DNA of 35,479 bases, taken from NCBI GenBank assembly GCA_937969515.1, contig CALBVX010000045.1:1-35479 (forward strand). Direction: 5' to 3'. Numbering within the stretch: the first letter of the stretch is position 1; every line of letters starts with the position of its first letter. Of the stretch, positions 9,040 through 18,575 are shown piece after piece. The translations under genes were made by a program, and so were the position numbers. Source of the stretch: an uncultured Croceitalea sp. GTDB lineage: Bacteria; Bacteroidota; Bacteroidia; Flavobacteriales; Flavobacteriaceae. The notes beneath the pieces were generated by a model that was not told the DNA's origin, searched no databases, and saw nothing but the letters and a program-made list of their open reading frames with translations.

Positions 9040-10143
9040 ATGTCTTTGCTTCTAATTCAGAAACAGCATACGCTAACGATATGGAACATTTTCATACTGT
9101 TCATTGCCATAACATTGGGCTCATGCAATGCACTAGGGCCTACCTTGACAGAACGTTCAGTTTTTAAGATGCTAGATTCCGTGGATTATCCGTTTCAAAA
9201 AATCGTAAATGAGGATATTTCCAAATCACTTAAAGAATTTTTGACCGACGAAGATATTTCAAAGCTTGACAATTGGAGCGATACAGCTCCCTTTCTGGAA
9301 AACTTCCTAAAAACGGAATGTGCAGGTTGCTCCAATGCTATCGCTAATTTCAAGCCAATTTACAGGCTTAAAAAAGGAAGATTTATTCACTTTGGGCTTC
9401 GAAGCGAAATGGGTGTAGAAAATTGGATTTTCAAGAAAAATGGCGCCTTTGTGACCCGATTTTATCTGTTTCAAGGAGAATCACAAGAACAAATAGTAGA
9501 GGTGCTAAAAGATGGAAAACGTAGAGACTATATTTTGGAAGGGGTGTATCCAACCGCAATCGAACCAAAAAGTATCTATTTGGAGCATATGGAATACCAC
9601 AACAATACAGTTGCGGAAAATACCTGGTATCACCCCATCTATCCCACAAAAATTAAATACCGGATAGATTTAGCAAAAAAACAATCCACTTTACGCTTTA
9701 AAATAGATGGTGGATTATACTCCCACCAAACAACTACTAAAAATGGAAAATTTCAAATCATCAATTTTGTAGAACCTTTAATTTACCCAAATGCCGTAGG
9801 TATTAATGAACCCATGAGCTATTCTTCTTTTACTGATGCCTTTTATGCCAATGCTACGTTTTTCTTGTTGAAATTGGAGGAAGGTTCTGAAGTGTCCATC
9901 CATATAGAATCGAAAATAGCAGGAAAGGAATTTAAATTTTCAGTACTTCAAAATGATAGGTTTCATACCATGGACGAGTACTTACAAAAAGAGGGAGCAC
10001 TGGTTGACCGATACCAAAGCGAAATGGGTGAAGGCAAGTATTTAATTCGTGTTATACATACTAATACAAATTACAGTGAAACTCCATTGTACACTTTAAA
10101 GGTTGACTATAAGAATTTAAGAGAGAACGTAGAGAAGAAATAA
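9040..10143 (+). CDS. Lipoprotein of unknown function
   Basis: A 367-residue protein with a hydrophobic signal and lipobox Cys29 (LGSC). The mature region alternates beta strands and charged loops; CAGCSN at about 97-102 is a CxxC pair. The C-terminal third (ESKIAGKEFKFSV ... GEGKYLIRVIHTNTNYSETPLYTLKVDY) has the look of a pre-peptidase or beta-sandwich domain. No catalytic motif is visible. It is 11 bases before an S41 peptidase gene, so the two are probably co-expressed. Confidence 0.75.
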   Translation: MSLLLIQKQHTLTIWNIFILFIAITLGSCNALGPTLTERSVFKMLDSVDYPFQKIVNEDISKSLKEFLTDEDISKLDNWSDTAPFLENFLKTECAGCSNAIANFKPIYRLKKGRFIHFGLRSEMGVENWIFKKNGAFVTRFYLFQGESQEQIVEVLKDGKRRDYILEGVYPTAIEPKSIYLEHMEYHNNTVAENTWYHPIYPTKIKYRIDLAKKQSTLRFKIDGGLYSHQTTTKNGKFQIINFVEPLIYPNAVGINEPMSYSSFTDAFYANATFFLLKLEEGSEVSIHIESKIAGKEFKFSVLQNDRFHTMDEYLQKEGALVDRYQSEMGEGKYLIRVIHTNTNYSETPLYTLKVDYKNLRENVEKK

Positions 10144-10154
10144 TAAGATTGCAC

Positions 10155-11543
10155 ATGAAAAATTTAATCTGGCTAATCGCCATAACACTATCAACACAAA
10201 CGCTTGTCAGTCAAGAAATGAACTTGGATAACCGATACAAGAAAGAAGTTATTGATAAACTCTCTGAATTGATACAAGACCTTTATATCTATCCAGAAAT
10301 AGCTAAAAAAACCAATGCATACCTGAACAAAGAATATAAAGATGGGGCGTTTGATAGCTGCCAAGATAACCAAACATTTGCCATAGCTCTTACCAAGGCA
10401 GTACAAAATATTAACAAGGATAAGCATATGAGGATAATGTCCAATGAACCTTATAAGGCTACAGATAACAATCTTAAAGAAAAAGCAGAACAGCGAATGG
10501 GCCAGATTAATAATTATAGAAATTATAATCATGGCTATAAAGCATTACAATTATTGGAAGGCAATGTGGCTTATTTAGATTTAAGAGGCTTTTCGCCCCT
10601 TGACAGGGCCAAAGAAAATGCCGATGCCTCTATGAAATTGATGTCTTATTCAGATGCCATAATTATTGATTTAACTAATAACGGTGGAGGTGATCCTAGT
10701 ATGGTTCAATATCTATGCAGCTATTTTTTTGAGAAGAAAGTACATTTAAATACTCTTTTTTATAGAGAAGGAAACAGAACTGAAGAATATTGGACTTTGG
10801 AGAAAGTAGAAGGAAAAAAAATGACGGACATACCTTTATTTGTAATGATTGGAGAGAAAACCTTTTCAGGGGCAGAAGAATTCGCTTATAATATGCAAAC
10901 TCAGAAAAGGGCTATTCTAATAGGGCAAACATCTGCTGGAGGGGCAAATCCGGGAAATACAGTAGGAATCAATGAGTATTTAGCAGTTTTTATACCTACA
11001 GGTAAGGCAATCAACCCAGTGACTAATACCAGCTGGGAAGGCGTGGGTGTTTATCCAGAAATCTTGACCAAAAAGGAAGAAACATTCGACCAGGCACTTA
11101 GTCTAGCACAAATAGCAGCAGATTCTCTACGAAACTCCAAACTGAAAAATTACATTCTATTACATGAAAGATTAAATCAACATCTGGCAGCATATAAACA
11201 AGGTGATTCCAAAACCCATATCAATAGCAGCCTAAAAAACTTTGTAGATGCTGGTCTTTTTGGAGAATGGGACATCAATAATTTGGGGAATGAATATTTG
11301 TACAAGGGAAATAGGACAGGAATTGGATTAATCATTCTCCAAGCCAATACCTCTCTTTTTTCTGAATCACCAAATGCATTCTACAGTTACGCAGAAGCTC
11401 TAAAAAAAAGCGGCGATATGACCAATGCTTTAGAGGGCTATCAAAAAGCCTTGGAAATAGCGATAAAAACCAATAATGATAATATTGCTTATTATAAGGA
11501 AGCGCTCCAAAAGATAAAAGATGAAATAAATAATGAAGACTGA
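10155..11543 (+). CDS. S41-family peptidase (tail-specific/IRBP-like) with C-terminal TPR-like helices
   Basis: A 462-residue exported protein. I start it at the ATG at 10155 (MKNLIWLIAITL), not the TTG two codons earlier, because it gives a clean type I signal peptide ending near LVSQ. An N-terminal helical region (about 25-110) precedes an S41 core: GNVAYLDLRGF, then SDAIIIDLTNNGGG, then the catalytic Ser238 in GEKTFSGAEEFAYN, and a GQTSAGGANPG loop. The order matches IRBP/TSP-type peptidases without a PDZ domain. The last about 80 residues (NAFYSYAEALKKSGDMTNAL) form a TPR-like repeat. Expected to cleave proteins or peptides in the periplasm; the substrate is unknown. It sits among lipoprotein genes. 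Confidence 0.88.
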   Translation: MKNLIWLIAITLSTQTLVSQEMNLDNRYKKEVIDKLSELIQDLYIYPEIAKKTNAYLNKEYKDGAFDSCQDNQTFAIALTKAVQNINKDKHMRIMSNEPYKATDNNLKEKAEQRMGQINNYRNYNHGYKALQLLEGNVAYLDLRGFSPLDRAKENADASMKLMSYSDAIIIDLTNNGGGDPSMVQYLCSYFFEKKVHLNTLFYREGNRTEEYWTLEKVEGKKMTDIPLFVMIGEKTFSGAEEFAYNMQTQKRAILIGQTSAGGANPGNTVGINEYLAVFIPTGKAINPVTNTSWEGVGVYPEILTKKEETFDQALSLAQIAADSLRNSKLKNYILLHERLNQHLAAYKQGDSKTHINSSLKNFVDAGLFGEWDINNLGNEYLYKGNRTGIGLIILQANTSLFSESPNAFYSYAEALKKSGDMTNALEGYQKALEIAIKTNNDNIAYYKEALQKIKDEINNED

Positions 11544-11660
11544 ATGCTTTTTTTGAAAATAGAGCAAATGGAAAATAATTTGTGTAACGTTTATATAGAT
11601 AAATAAAATGTGGATTAGTCTTAAAACAATAGAACTATTTAATATTTAAGAAACAACCTA

Positions 11661-13151
11661 ATGTTAATATTGATTATTCTAGTATTGGTTATCCTGGCCA
11701 TTCTTTTAGCGGTACTTTCCTTTAGACTATTAAAATGGACCCTAAAAAGTAAAAGACGGGTTCAAGTAGGTCTAATGGTCTTGGTTATGGGTGTGTTTAC
11801 CATAGGCATCAATCACTTCTTTTTTAAAAACATGCGGTTTATTCAATCTGAAGTATACCCGAATCTGTATTTGGTAAAATATCCTGACAAGAGTTATAAC
11901 CTTGTACAAAAGGCTATCCAAGAAAAAATTAAGGAACATCTGAAAACTGAGCATGAAACTGGAAAGCCACTGGCCTATACCGATGAAAACGGTATTTATT
12001 TTTATGAGCTGGGCGGTCGCACATTCGGATTTATTGGAGATGCCGGCACAAGCTATTTTCTAGACCATGAAGAAGATTTAGGCGGTTTTGTCAGTGAAGA
12101 ATTGGGGATGTATACAGACTACAGATTAGCTGAATTCTATTATGAACCCTGCAAAACCGATTCCACTCTATTGTGTGGTGCAATCGACTATTTCAAAGAA
12201 GGGGAATTTTTTAAAGTCGATAGCCTTGTCGATCTAGTTTCGCACAAAGCATTTGACAGACCAAGCGTTGCTCAAGCGAAACAGGCGAAAACGGATACCA
12301 TTTTACCTATTCATGGCCCGTTGGAACTCGAACAACTGAACAAGTATTATCCTAACGTTCTTGATGATTTAGACCACCTAGGTGGCCTGCATGCCAAAAA
12401 AGTACCACTACCAACCAAAAATGGAGAAATCGTTAGCATTTTGCGGCATACCATTATTTTTCAAGACATCTTCTTATGTACCCATGACAAAAATTTAAAC
12501 TTGATTGACGCCTTTTATATAGGAAAAGCAACTGATTTTGACAATGGCAAAAGCCAGACCATTGATTATAAAATGCATCCAGACAGTACAATAACCTTTA
12601 ACAAAGTAGTTTGGGGAATAGCGGAACAGAATCAAGAAGAAACTATTGATACGCTGGCCCATGAAACTGTTTTGCTCCATGTGAACCAAAAAGGAGGGCT
12701 GGCTTATGACATTAAAAAAAGTCCAAAACATTATGTTTTAGAAGTTTATGATGCGGATTCTGACCCTAGCGGAATCAACCTTAGAGACAAGCCCAATGGC
12801 AACATCATTAAAACCCTTGAAAGACCGGAGTATGGTTACACTTTCAGCATCGTTCGTGGAGAAAACGAATGGTTTAGGGTATTGAAGATTGACGACGTTG
12901 AAGATGGAGAAATAGAAATGCCCCAAGGAATTTTGTGGATACATAGCTCGGTCATAGGCATTCGGGCCAATTGGGATGCCCCCATTTTTGATAGTCCAAA
13001 CACGGGCAAACAGATTGGAATTATACCAGCTGACACCGATTTAAAAATTATCGATTTAAAGCAAGATTGGGTAAAAATAGAACATCATGGGACCGTAGGA
13101 TGGGTGGCTGCGGCAATGCTATGTGGAAATCCGGTAACAACTTGCCCATAA
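11661..13151 (+). CDS. Membrane-anchored protein with two SH3-like domains
   Basis: A 496-residue protein with two N-terminal membrane helices (about 2-22 and 36-53), a long extracytoplasmic middle region that I do not recognise, and a C-terminal pair of SH3b-like domains. The first is near residue 370 (GINLRDKPNGNIIKTL), the second near 435-490 (IFDSPNTGKQIGIIP, DWVKIEHHGTVGWVAAAML). SH3b domains commonly bind peptidoglycan peptides or ligands in the envelope. Upstream is a 117-base gap, so it may have its own promoter. Confidence 0.8.
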   Translation: MLILIILVLVILAILLAVLSFRLLKWTLKSKRRVQVGLMVLVMGVFTIGINHFFFKNMRFIQSEVYPNLYLVKYPDKSYNLVQKAIQEKIKEHLKTEHETGKPLAYTDENGIYFYELGGRTFGFIGDAGTSYFLDHEEDLGGFVSEELGMYTDYRLAEFYYEPCKTDSTLLCGAIDYFKEGEFFKVDSLVDLVSHKAFDRPSVAQAKQAKTDTILPIHGPLELEQLNKYYPNVLDDLDHLGGLHAKKVPLPTKNGEIVSILRHTIIFQDIFLCTHDKNLNLIDAFYIGKATDFDNGKSQTIDYKMHPDSTITFNKVVWGIAEQNQEETIDTLAHETVLLHVNQKGGLAYDIKKSPKHYVLEVYDADSDPSGINLRDKPNGNIIKTLERPEYGYTFSIVRGENEWFRVLKIDDVEDGEIEMPQGILWIHSSVIGIRANWDAPIFDSPNTGKQIGIIPADTDLKIIDLKQDWVKIEHHGTVGWVAAAMLCGNPVTTCP

Positions 13152-13174
13152 TTAATAATGTAATAAAAAACAGT

Positions 13175-14344
13175 ATGAAATCAATTTTTATTAAATCTTG
13201 TTGTTTTTGCCTTATGTTGATAGTAATTGGTTGTAAAGACGGTAAAAAAGAGGATAAGGGGTTTGTTGAGCAACCTTCGGAAACTTTAACCGACAAAGAT
13301 GGGGCTAAAATGAGCACTCAAAAAAATGAGGTTCATAATACAAGGGAAAAATCCAATGAAAGCACAGACCTTCAAAAACTGAAACAGGCATTTGTAGCAA
13401 AAGAGGAGTTACTATTTTTAGATCTGTTTCCGTCAGAATTTCATCAATTTCTAAACTATTTTGGTTGGAATAATAAAGGTAACCAACCCAGTGAATTGTA
13501 CCAAGAAAGTTACATCTACATTGATTACTTCTTTAAATTATTAAGAAAGCATAAAGGATTTGAGAGCAAACTGATTGGTATTGCTAAGAACGGTCATTGG
13601 CAAGCGGACGGAGTTAGTTACTTTCAAGAGATAACATTGAAATATATCAAGAATAAAAATCAATACAATCTCATTAATGAACTTACATCTGGTGATGCAA
13701 AATCGGTGCTGTTCTTTCTGTTCGATGGACCGCGTCCAAAATTCGACACTAATTTTGCATCCCGCCTCAGTCCAGCTAATAAAGAAATCCTTGAAGAACT
13801 ATTTGAAACAGGGTTTTATGATTTAAATGAAAATCCTGACGCATTTCCTGATGAAGAAATCACTACGTATAACCTTTCAGATTATCTGGAAAACGAACAT
13901 TTTTTCACCAAGAATATTGATATAAACAATGATGGAATAAAAGATATAATAGTGAGTGCCGAACCTTATCAAGGAGATGAACTTATTTTATTTGTCAATA
14001 CAGAGAAAGACTACCAATTTGTTTTAAAAACGACCAATTTTTCTCAAGATGGCGGCAACCAAATTGCTGATATTATGCAAGAAGAAGGTGGTTTTGTAAT
14101 TAAAACGGTATTTCTTGATGGCGGATTTTACGAAATCTATCACCATATAATTTTTGATAACGATAGATGGCTGTTGTCCAATACGGTTTACAAAACAGAA
14201 AGCAGTAATCAAGAAGATGCTTTTATCTATGTATGTGATGTAGTACAAGGGTTGGATTTAGCTGACACCTATTTATTGGATAATGTAAAATGGATACCCA
14301 ACGAGGAAGAAAGGGAACGGCTTTGTACTATAGAAATATTTTAA
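13175..14344 (+). CDS. Lipoprotein with a DxNxDGxxD calcium-loop-like motif
   Basis: A 389-residue protein. The open frame extends upstream to 13067, but the only start with signal character is the ATG at 13175 (MKSIFIKSCCFCLM, lipobox Cys20 in VIGC), which also removes an overlap with the previous gene. The mature part has a Lys/Glu-rich linker and a helical region (LLFLDLFPSEFHQFLNYFGWN). Near residues 248-256 there is a DINNDGIKDIIV stretch, as in FG-GAP/VCBS calcium loops. A related motif occurs in the gene at 20477. No enzyme motif is seen. Confidence 0.78.
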   Translation: MKSIFIKSCCFCLMLIVIGCKDGKKEDKGFVEQPSETLTDKDGAKMSTQKNEVHNTREKSNESTDLQKLKQAFVAKEELLFLDLFPSEFHQFLNYFGWNNKGNQPSELYQESYIYIDYFFKLLRKHKGFESKLIGIAKNGHWQADGVSYFQEITLKYIKNKNQYNLINELTSGDAKSVLFFLFDGPRPKFDTNFASRLSPANKEILEELFETGFYDLNENPDAFPDEEITTYNLSDYLENEHFFTKNIDINNDGIKDIIVSAEPYQGDELILFVNTEKDYQFVLKTTNFSQDGGNQIADIMQEEGGFVIKTVFLDGGFYEIYHHIIFDNDRWLLSNTVYKTESSNQEDAFIYVCDVVQGLDLADTYLLDNVKWIPNEEERERLCTIEIF

Positions 14345-14353
14345 ATCCAGAAA

Positions 14354-14701
14354 ATGAGCAGTATAAAAACCATAAAGTTCTATCTATTCTGGACCATTTT
14401 GTCATTGGTGCTGGGTATTGGGTATATGCTATTGCTTATGGGTAGTTTACCTACCGATGAAAGTTTTGGTGGTACAGGCTTTATTTTAAAAGTATTCTAT
14501 TTACATGGTATTGCCTTTGTTGGTTTACCTGTAGGGGGTATAATCGCACTTTTGTTCATTGTTGTGGATGTTTTTTACCTGAAGAAGAAACTAATAACCA
14601 ACCCCTATAAGTCAAGTTTTCGTTTTACCGTACTACTAGCAATTGCTATGTTGATAGCCGTTGCGCATTACATTCTTGAAAAAATCATTGATGTTATCTA
14701 A
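14354..14701 (+). CDS. Three-helix membrane protein of unknown function
   Basis: A 115-residue hydrophobic protein with membrane segments at about 8-30, 45-70 and 84-108, the second Gly-rich (GLPVGGIIALLFIVVDVFYL). It starts 9 bases after the preceding lipoprotein stop and ends 10 bases before the next lipoprotein start, so it is clearly in the same transcription unit. No family recognised. Confidence 0.7.
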   Translation: MSSIKTIKFYLFWTILSLVLGIGYMLLLMGSLPTDESFGGTGFILKVFYLHGIAFVGLPVGGIIALLFIVVDVFYLKKKLITNPYKSSFRFTVLLAIAMLIAVAHYILEKIIDVI

Positions 14702-14711
14702 AGAGAGAAAA

Positions 14712-16046
14712 ATGAAGTATAAATATATAATGGTAGTCCTACTAATAAGTGCCTGTCAACAAGTTGTGAAAGAGAAAAATGGTACAGCGAAAAAGGTTCA
14801 AGAAATAGAAATGGTTCAAAAGAAAGTTGACACCATAGAAACGTATCAAAAGCAAATAGCATTTAATAGCGTATTACGTGCTGACGAACCCGTTGTCTTT
14901 AACAAAATATATACCGATACCATTGAGTTTAACGACTATAATGATGATTTTGACTATTGGCACCTTAAAGGCTTCAAAAACGACAAGGGCGTTTCCTTGG
15001 TCTATAATTGGGATTGGCACAATAATGAGGATTACGATTTCAGGCAAGGTAATCTGATAGTCGTCCAATGGAAATTGGACAGTATTTTCATGGCAGGAGA
15101 CGAAGAAGTTGTTGAAATTGTTGAAAGGGCACTTGATGCAAAAAAAATAGCGTCGGGCAACCAACCCGTTCAATTTTTAAAACGAAAGGAAGTTTACGAC
15201 GAATCTGTTCAGGCTATGGTAAGCAACTTGGTTATAAACCAAGCTTTTATCAATAACATCACTGAACCAGAAAGGGCGGCTATAGCTTACACTGCTTTTG
15301 ATATTGGTAACGAATGTGAGTGGGGCTATGATTCAGAAGGAAACGGGCGTGTACTCTGGTGCCACATTCCAACAACCTTGAATTTGGGCTATCAATGTTC
15401 TGATACCCAGCTGAACTTTTTACAAAAATGGTTTGCTAAAGATACGCTGGCTCTCAAGAAGTTGAAAAGATGCCGTACCATCCCCAACACGGCAACGGTA
15501 CAGACCTCCTTTGATGAGATACTGATTCAGAAAGATGAACCCAGAAAAACGATTACCGTTCAGTATAAAGTTACGGGCATCAACACTAGGGCATCAGAAT
15601 CTTGGTATTACGCCCAAACAGACGTGTTTGAATATGGCCTAGAGCATATTGTTTTGGTAGATTCCAAAAAAACAGATTTGACCGAAGGTGAAACAAACAT
15701 GAACCCAGATGCCGCGGAAAATATTGACCCTCAAAACTTTGTTTTGGCCCTCAAAGACCACATACTCAACGAATGGAAGAAACAGGATAATTTTGACACT
15801 CTTAAAATTTCCTTCATCAATAATGTTTTAAACATACAAGGCAATGAAGGATTTACCTTAAGCAATTACAATTTTAATGAGATGGTGATTAACGGTACCG
15901 AAGATCCGCAGGTATTATATCTAACGATTGGTAATGAAGCAGGTGGCGGCGGTGGAAATGTAATCCTAGACGAAACCTATATTTTAACTGTTTTGGATGC
16001 CGAAAATTTTCACATAAAGAGAGAAAAAACCAAACTAACGGACTAA
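14712..16046 (+). CDS. Lipoprotein of unknown function
   Basis: A 444-residue protein. I use the ATG at 14712 (MKYKYIMVVLLISAC, lipobox Cys15); the frame runs open further upstream but overlaps the previous gene and has no signal there. The mature protein has aromatic-rich strands (DFDYWHLKGF, NWDWHNNEDYDF), a Cys-containing central part (GNECEWGYD, VLWCHIP, KRCRTIP) and a Gly-rich turn GGGGGN near the C terminus. I recognise no domain. It is one base from the following small gene. Confidence 0.75.
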   Translation: MKYKYIMVVLLISACQQVVKEKNGTAKKVQEIEMVQKKVDTIETYQKQIAFNSVLRADEPVVFNKIYTDTIEFNDYNDDFDYWHLKGFKNDKGVSLVYNWDWHNNEDYDFRQGNLIVVQWKLDSIFMAGDEEVVEIVERALDAKKIASGNQPVQFLKRKEVYDESVQAMVSNLVINQAFINNITEPERAAIAYTAFDIGNECEWGYDSEGNGRVLWCHIPTTLNLGYQCSDTQLNFLQKWFAKDTLALKKLKRCRTIPNTATVQTSFDEILIQKDEPRKTITVQYKVTGINTRASESWYYAQTDVFEYGLEHIVLVDSKKTDLTEGETNMNPDAAENIDPQNFVLALKDHILNEWKKQDNFDTLKISFINNVLNIQGNEGFTLSNYNFNEMVINGTEDPQVLYLTIGNEAGGGGGNVILDETYILTVLDAENFHIKREKTKLTD

Positions 16047-16047
16047 A

Positions 16048-16242
16048 ATGAATATATACCATAGCTTCTTAGTACTGGCTTTTATGCTCCTTACTTGTAA
16101 TAAAAAGACAAACACTTTTTATGAGGGAATAGTACTGGATGAAAATAATGACCCAATTAAAAATGTGACGGTTTTTGAAGAATCCGGCTCAGAGAATATG
16201 ACCAACACGGATGATAGTCATAATAACATAGAATCGTTTTAA
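16048..16242 (+). pseudogene. Truncated copy of a CarboxypepD_reg-like small lipoprotein
   Basis: The 64-residue product has a lipobox (LLTC, Cys17) and then FYEGIVLDENNDPIKNVTVF, matching the 116-residue product of the gene at 17808 (FYQGMVLDENNNPIENVTVF). The similarity at DNA level is clear over about 16107-16187 and fades after the codons for NTDD. The full-length relative continues for about 60 more residues; this copy ends at a TAA. I read it as a decayed duplicate, although a short functional lipoprotein is possible. The two copies flank the serine hydrolase gene. Confidence 0.6.
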
Positions 16243-16256
16243 ATAAATATTTACCT

Positions 16257-17783
16257 ATGAATTTATTCCAAGTAGAAGACCTAAAATATACTGCAACAAT
16301 AATTTGTATCATTTGCTTTTTTTCTTCTTGCAGTCAAATTCAAAACAAATCAAAAATAAAAGCCGAAACCAAGTCAGATAAATACAAATCTTATTTGTCT
16401 GAGTTACACGTAAGAGGACAGTTTAATGGAAATGCACTCATCATTGAAAATGGAGAAATTGTATTTCAAGGAACATTCGGAATAGGCAACTTCGACCCGA
16501 TTGATTCATTAAGACTGAATTCTATATTTAGACTAGGCTCCGTTAGTAAACAATTTACCGCAATGGGAATTATGATTTTAAAAGACAAGGGTAAATTATC
16601 TTTAGAGCAAGATATTAGGAAATTTATTCCCGAGTTACCATATAAAGGAATAACGATAAGACATCTATTGAATCATACCTCTGGGCTACCAGATTACTCA
16701 ATGCTTATGAACGAGCATTGGAAAATAGATTTGGCATATGACAATCCAGAAAGGTTTATCGCTGGTAATGAAGATATCATTCAGATGTTAAGTACGCATC
16801 AACCCCCTGTTCATTTTAAACCAGGAGAAAAATGGGAATATAGTAATACGGGATACAATTTACTTGCCACCATTATTTCTAGGACGTCTGAGACGCCATT
16901 TGATGAATATCTGCGAGAACATATTTTTCTGCCCACCAAAATGCATAATACTTCAGTTTATAAGTATACTCCAAGTTATGATAAACAAATGCCCAACCGG
17001 GTTTTTGGATTTGGCACGAAATTTAATGGTGTTGATAATTTTTCTACCGATGTCCATTATCTCAATGGAGCTTATGGAGAAGGTGGAATATATTCCACAT
17101 TGGAAGACCTAATGAAATGGGACAGAATCTTATACACCGAGGTACTCGTTTCAAAGCAAACATTAGAGGAGACTTTCTCGCCGGGCATACTAAATAACGG
17201 TGAGGAAACAGATTATGGTTTTGGTTGGTTTATAGAGATACTACCAAACGGTAAAAAAGTAGTAAAGCATATGGGGGGATGGGACGGTTTCTTAACTAAT
17301 ATTTACAGGGAAATTGAAGAAAAGAATTGTATTATAACATTGACAAATAACAATAGTAGGTATTTCAACATTGATAGTGGTTTGATTGATATTCTTCATA
17401 ACAAACCACCCAAATTTCCTAAAATATTTATTGCAGACGAGATAGGGGAAAAAATACATCTTGAAGGAATAACAGCCGCCATGAATTACTACGAAAAATT
17501 AAAACTAGAACGACCTGATGAGTATATTTTTAATGAATTTGAGCTTAATTTTCTAGGATATGAGCTGTTGGGAGACTCAAAAGTGGATGAATCCATAGCC
17601 ATTTTTAAATTGAATCTAGAGGAGTACCCAAATTCAGCTAATGTCTATGACAGTTATGGTGATGCATTACTGGTTAAAGGAGATACTATTAATGCTCTTA
17701 AAAATTTCAAAAAAGTTAAAACCATAGATTCTACGTTTTCAGATATCAAGAATAAAATAAAAATATTGGAGGAAATCAAATAG
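16257..17783 (+). CDS. Serine hydrolase of the class C beta-lactamase/DD-peptidase superfamily, lipoprotein, with C-terminal TPR-like region
   Basis: A 508-residue protein with lipobox Cys25 (FFSSC). The catalytic domain spans about 45-380 and has all three motifs: S95-V-S-K98 (SxxK), Y195-S-N197 (YxN) and H338-M-G340 (HxG). Residues about 405-500 (FNEFELNFLGYELLG ... VYDSYGDALLVKGDTINALKNF) form TPR-like helices, a common tail in Bacteroidota members. Such proteins are mostly esterases, D-aminopeptidases or peptidoglycan-fragment peptidases; antibiotic resistance is not implied. It lies between two copies of a small lipoprotein gene and may be an insertion or part of a duplicated segment. 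Confidence 0.88.
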   Translation: MNLFQVEDLKYTATIICIICFFSSCSQIQNKSKIKAETKSDKYKSYLSELHVRGQFNGNALIIENGEIVFQGTFGIGNFDPIDSLRLNSIFRLGSVSKQFTAMGIMILKDKGKLSLEQDIRKFIPELPYKGITIRHLLNHTSGLPDYSMLMNEHWKIDLAYDNPERFIAGNEDIIQMLSTHQPPVHFKPGEKWEYSNTGYNLLATIISRTSETPFDEYLREHIFLPTKMHNTSVYKYTPSYDKQMPNRVFGFGTKFNGVDNFSTDVHYLNGAYGEGGIYSTLEDLMKWDRILYTEVLVSKQTLEETFSPGILNNGEETDYGFGWFIEILPNGKKVVKHMGGWDGFLTNIYREIEEKNCIITLTNNNSRYFNIDSGLIDILHNKPPKFPKIFIADEIGEKIHLEGITAAMNYYEKLKLERPDEYIFNEFELNFLGYELLGDSKVDESIAIFKLNLEEYPNSANVYDSYGDALLVKGDTINALKNFKKVKTIDSTFSDIKNKIKILEEIK

Positions 17784-17807
17784 TAGCCTAGTAATTTGAT
17801 AGATTAA

Positions 17808-18158
17808 ATGAAAGTAAAACACATCTTTTTCTTTTTTGAACTTTTGGCCTGTGGTAGCATGAAAAATACATTTTATCAGGGAATGGTCCTAGATGAAAAT
17901 AATAACCCAATTGAAAATGTAACGGTTTTTGAAGAATACAATATTGAAAAAACAACTAAAACTAATGATAAAGGATACTTTAAATTATATAGAAATTCTG
18001 ATAGGCTTGGAAAACTGGTATTTATAAAAGATGGTTATAAAATAGATACCATACCCACCATTTGGACACAACATGGCGAACAAATGGAGTATAATTTTAT
18101 AGGCAAAGAGACTACCTCGGTAAGGTTAAGGAAAGGGAAGTCCAAAATGATGAACTAA
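17808..18158 (+). CDS. Small lipoprotein with CarboxypepD_reg-like domain
   Basis: A 116-residue protein with a short signal and lipobox Cys15 (LLAC). FYQGMVLDENNNPIENVTVF followed by TNDKGYFKLY and GKLVFIKDGYKIDTI has the order of a carboxypeptidase-regulatory-like (transthyretin-type) beta sandwich, as in the N terminus of SusC/Oar receptors, but here it stands alone. It is the intact relative of the truncated gene at 16048. It starts 24 bases behind the serine hydrolase. Confidence 0.75.
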   Translation: MKVKHIFFFFELLACGSMKNTFYQGMVLDENNNPIENVTVFEEYNIEKTTKTNDKGYFKLYRNSDRLGKLVFIKDGYKIDTIPTIWTQHGEQMEYNFIGKETTSVRLRKGKSKMMN

Positions 18159-18185
18159 ATATAGAAATTATATAAAAGCCTCTTA

Positions 18186-18566
18186 ATGAAATCAAAACTA
18201 CCAACTTTAATTTTCGGAATCACAACCGTAATACTTGGCATAACTACCTGTCTTTTCTTCATGCAAGTTGAGTTGTGCAAACAAACAATTGCCGATCGAG
18301 AATTGACCATCACCAACTATAAAAAGGTTATTAACGCAGTTGGGCGAAGTGGAGGAATTTCTTTTGATAAACTCATTACAGAATTGAAGTCAGATTTTCG
18401 GCTGAACGATAGTATCGAGTACAACGACTTCAGTAGTGAATATTATTATGTGCTGTATCCGAAAAACAAAACAATCAACAAAAATGAATTCTTTGATTTT
18501 ATCGGACTGGAACTAGTTCTCGATGCTCAAAAAGACCTTAAAACGGTAAATCTGTACAAACCATAA
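18186..18566 (+). CDS. Single-pass membrane protein of unknown function
   Basis: A 126-residue protein with one N-terminal membrane helix (about 7-27, TLIFGITTVILGITTCLFF) followed by about 95 mostly charged residues with an aromatic cluster (NDFSSEYYYVLYPKNK). No family recognised. It starts 27 bases after the CarboxypepD_reg-like gene and ends 9 bases before the next lipoprotein gene. Confidence 0.7.
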   Translation: MKSKLPTLIFGITTVILGITTCLFFMQVELCKQTIADRELTITNYKKVINAVGRSGGISFDKLITELKSDFRLNDSIEYNDFSSEYYYVLYPKNKTINKNEFFDFIGLELVLDAQKDLKTVNLYKP

Positions 18567-18575
18567 TCTGGGAAA

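Noticed and set aside
13067-13174. Upstream extension of the lipoprotein gene at 13175
   Set aside because: It overlaps the SH3 protein gene by 85 bases and would bury the signal peptide 36 residues inside the protein.
14661-14711. Upstream extension of the lipoprotein gene at 14712
   Set aside because: It overlaps the preceding membrane protein gene, and the lipobox signal starts only at 14712.
16864-17112. 82-codon plus-strand frame inside the serine hydrolase gene
   Set aside because: It is a shifted frame of a well-supported enzyme gene and its product is Cys/Pro/Leu-rich without family features.
16257-17783. Serine hydrolase as an antibiotic-resistance beta-lactamase
   Set aside because: Motifs fit the broad class C superfamily, but the lipoprotein anchor and TPR-like tail are typical of esterase or peptidase members; no resistance call is justified.
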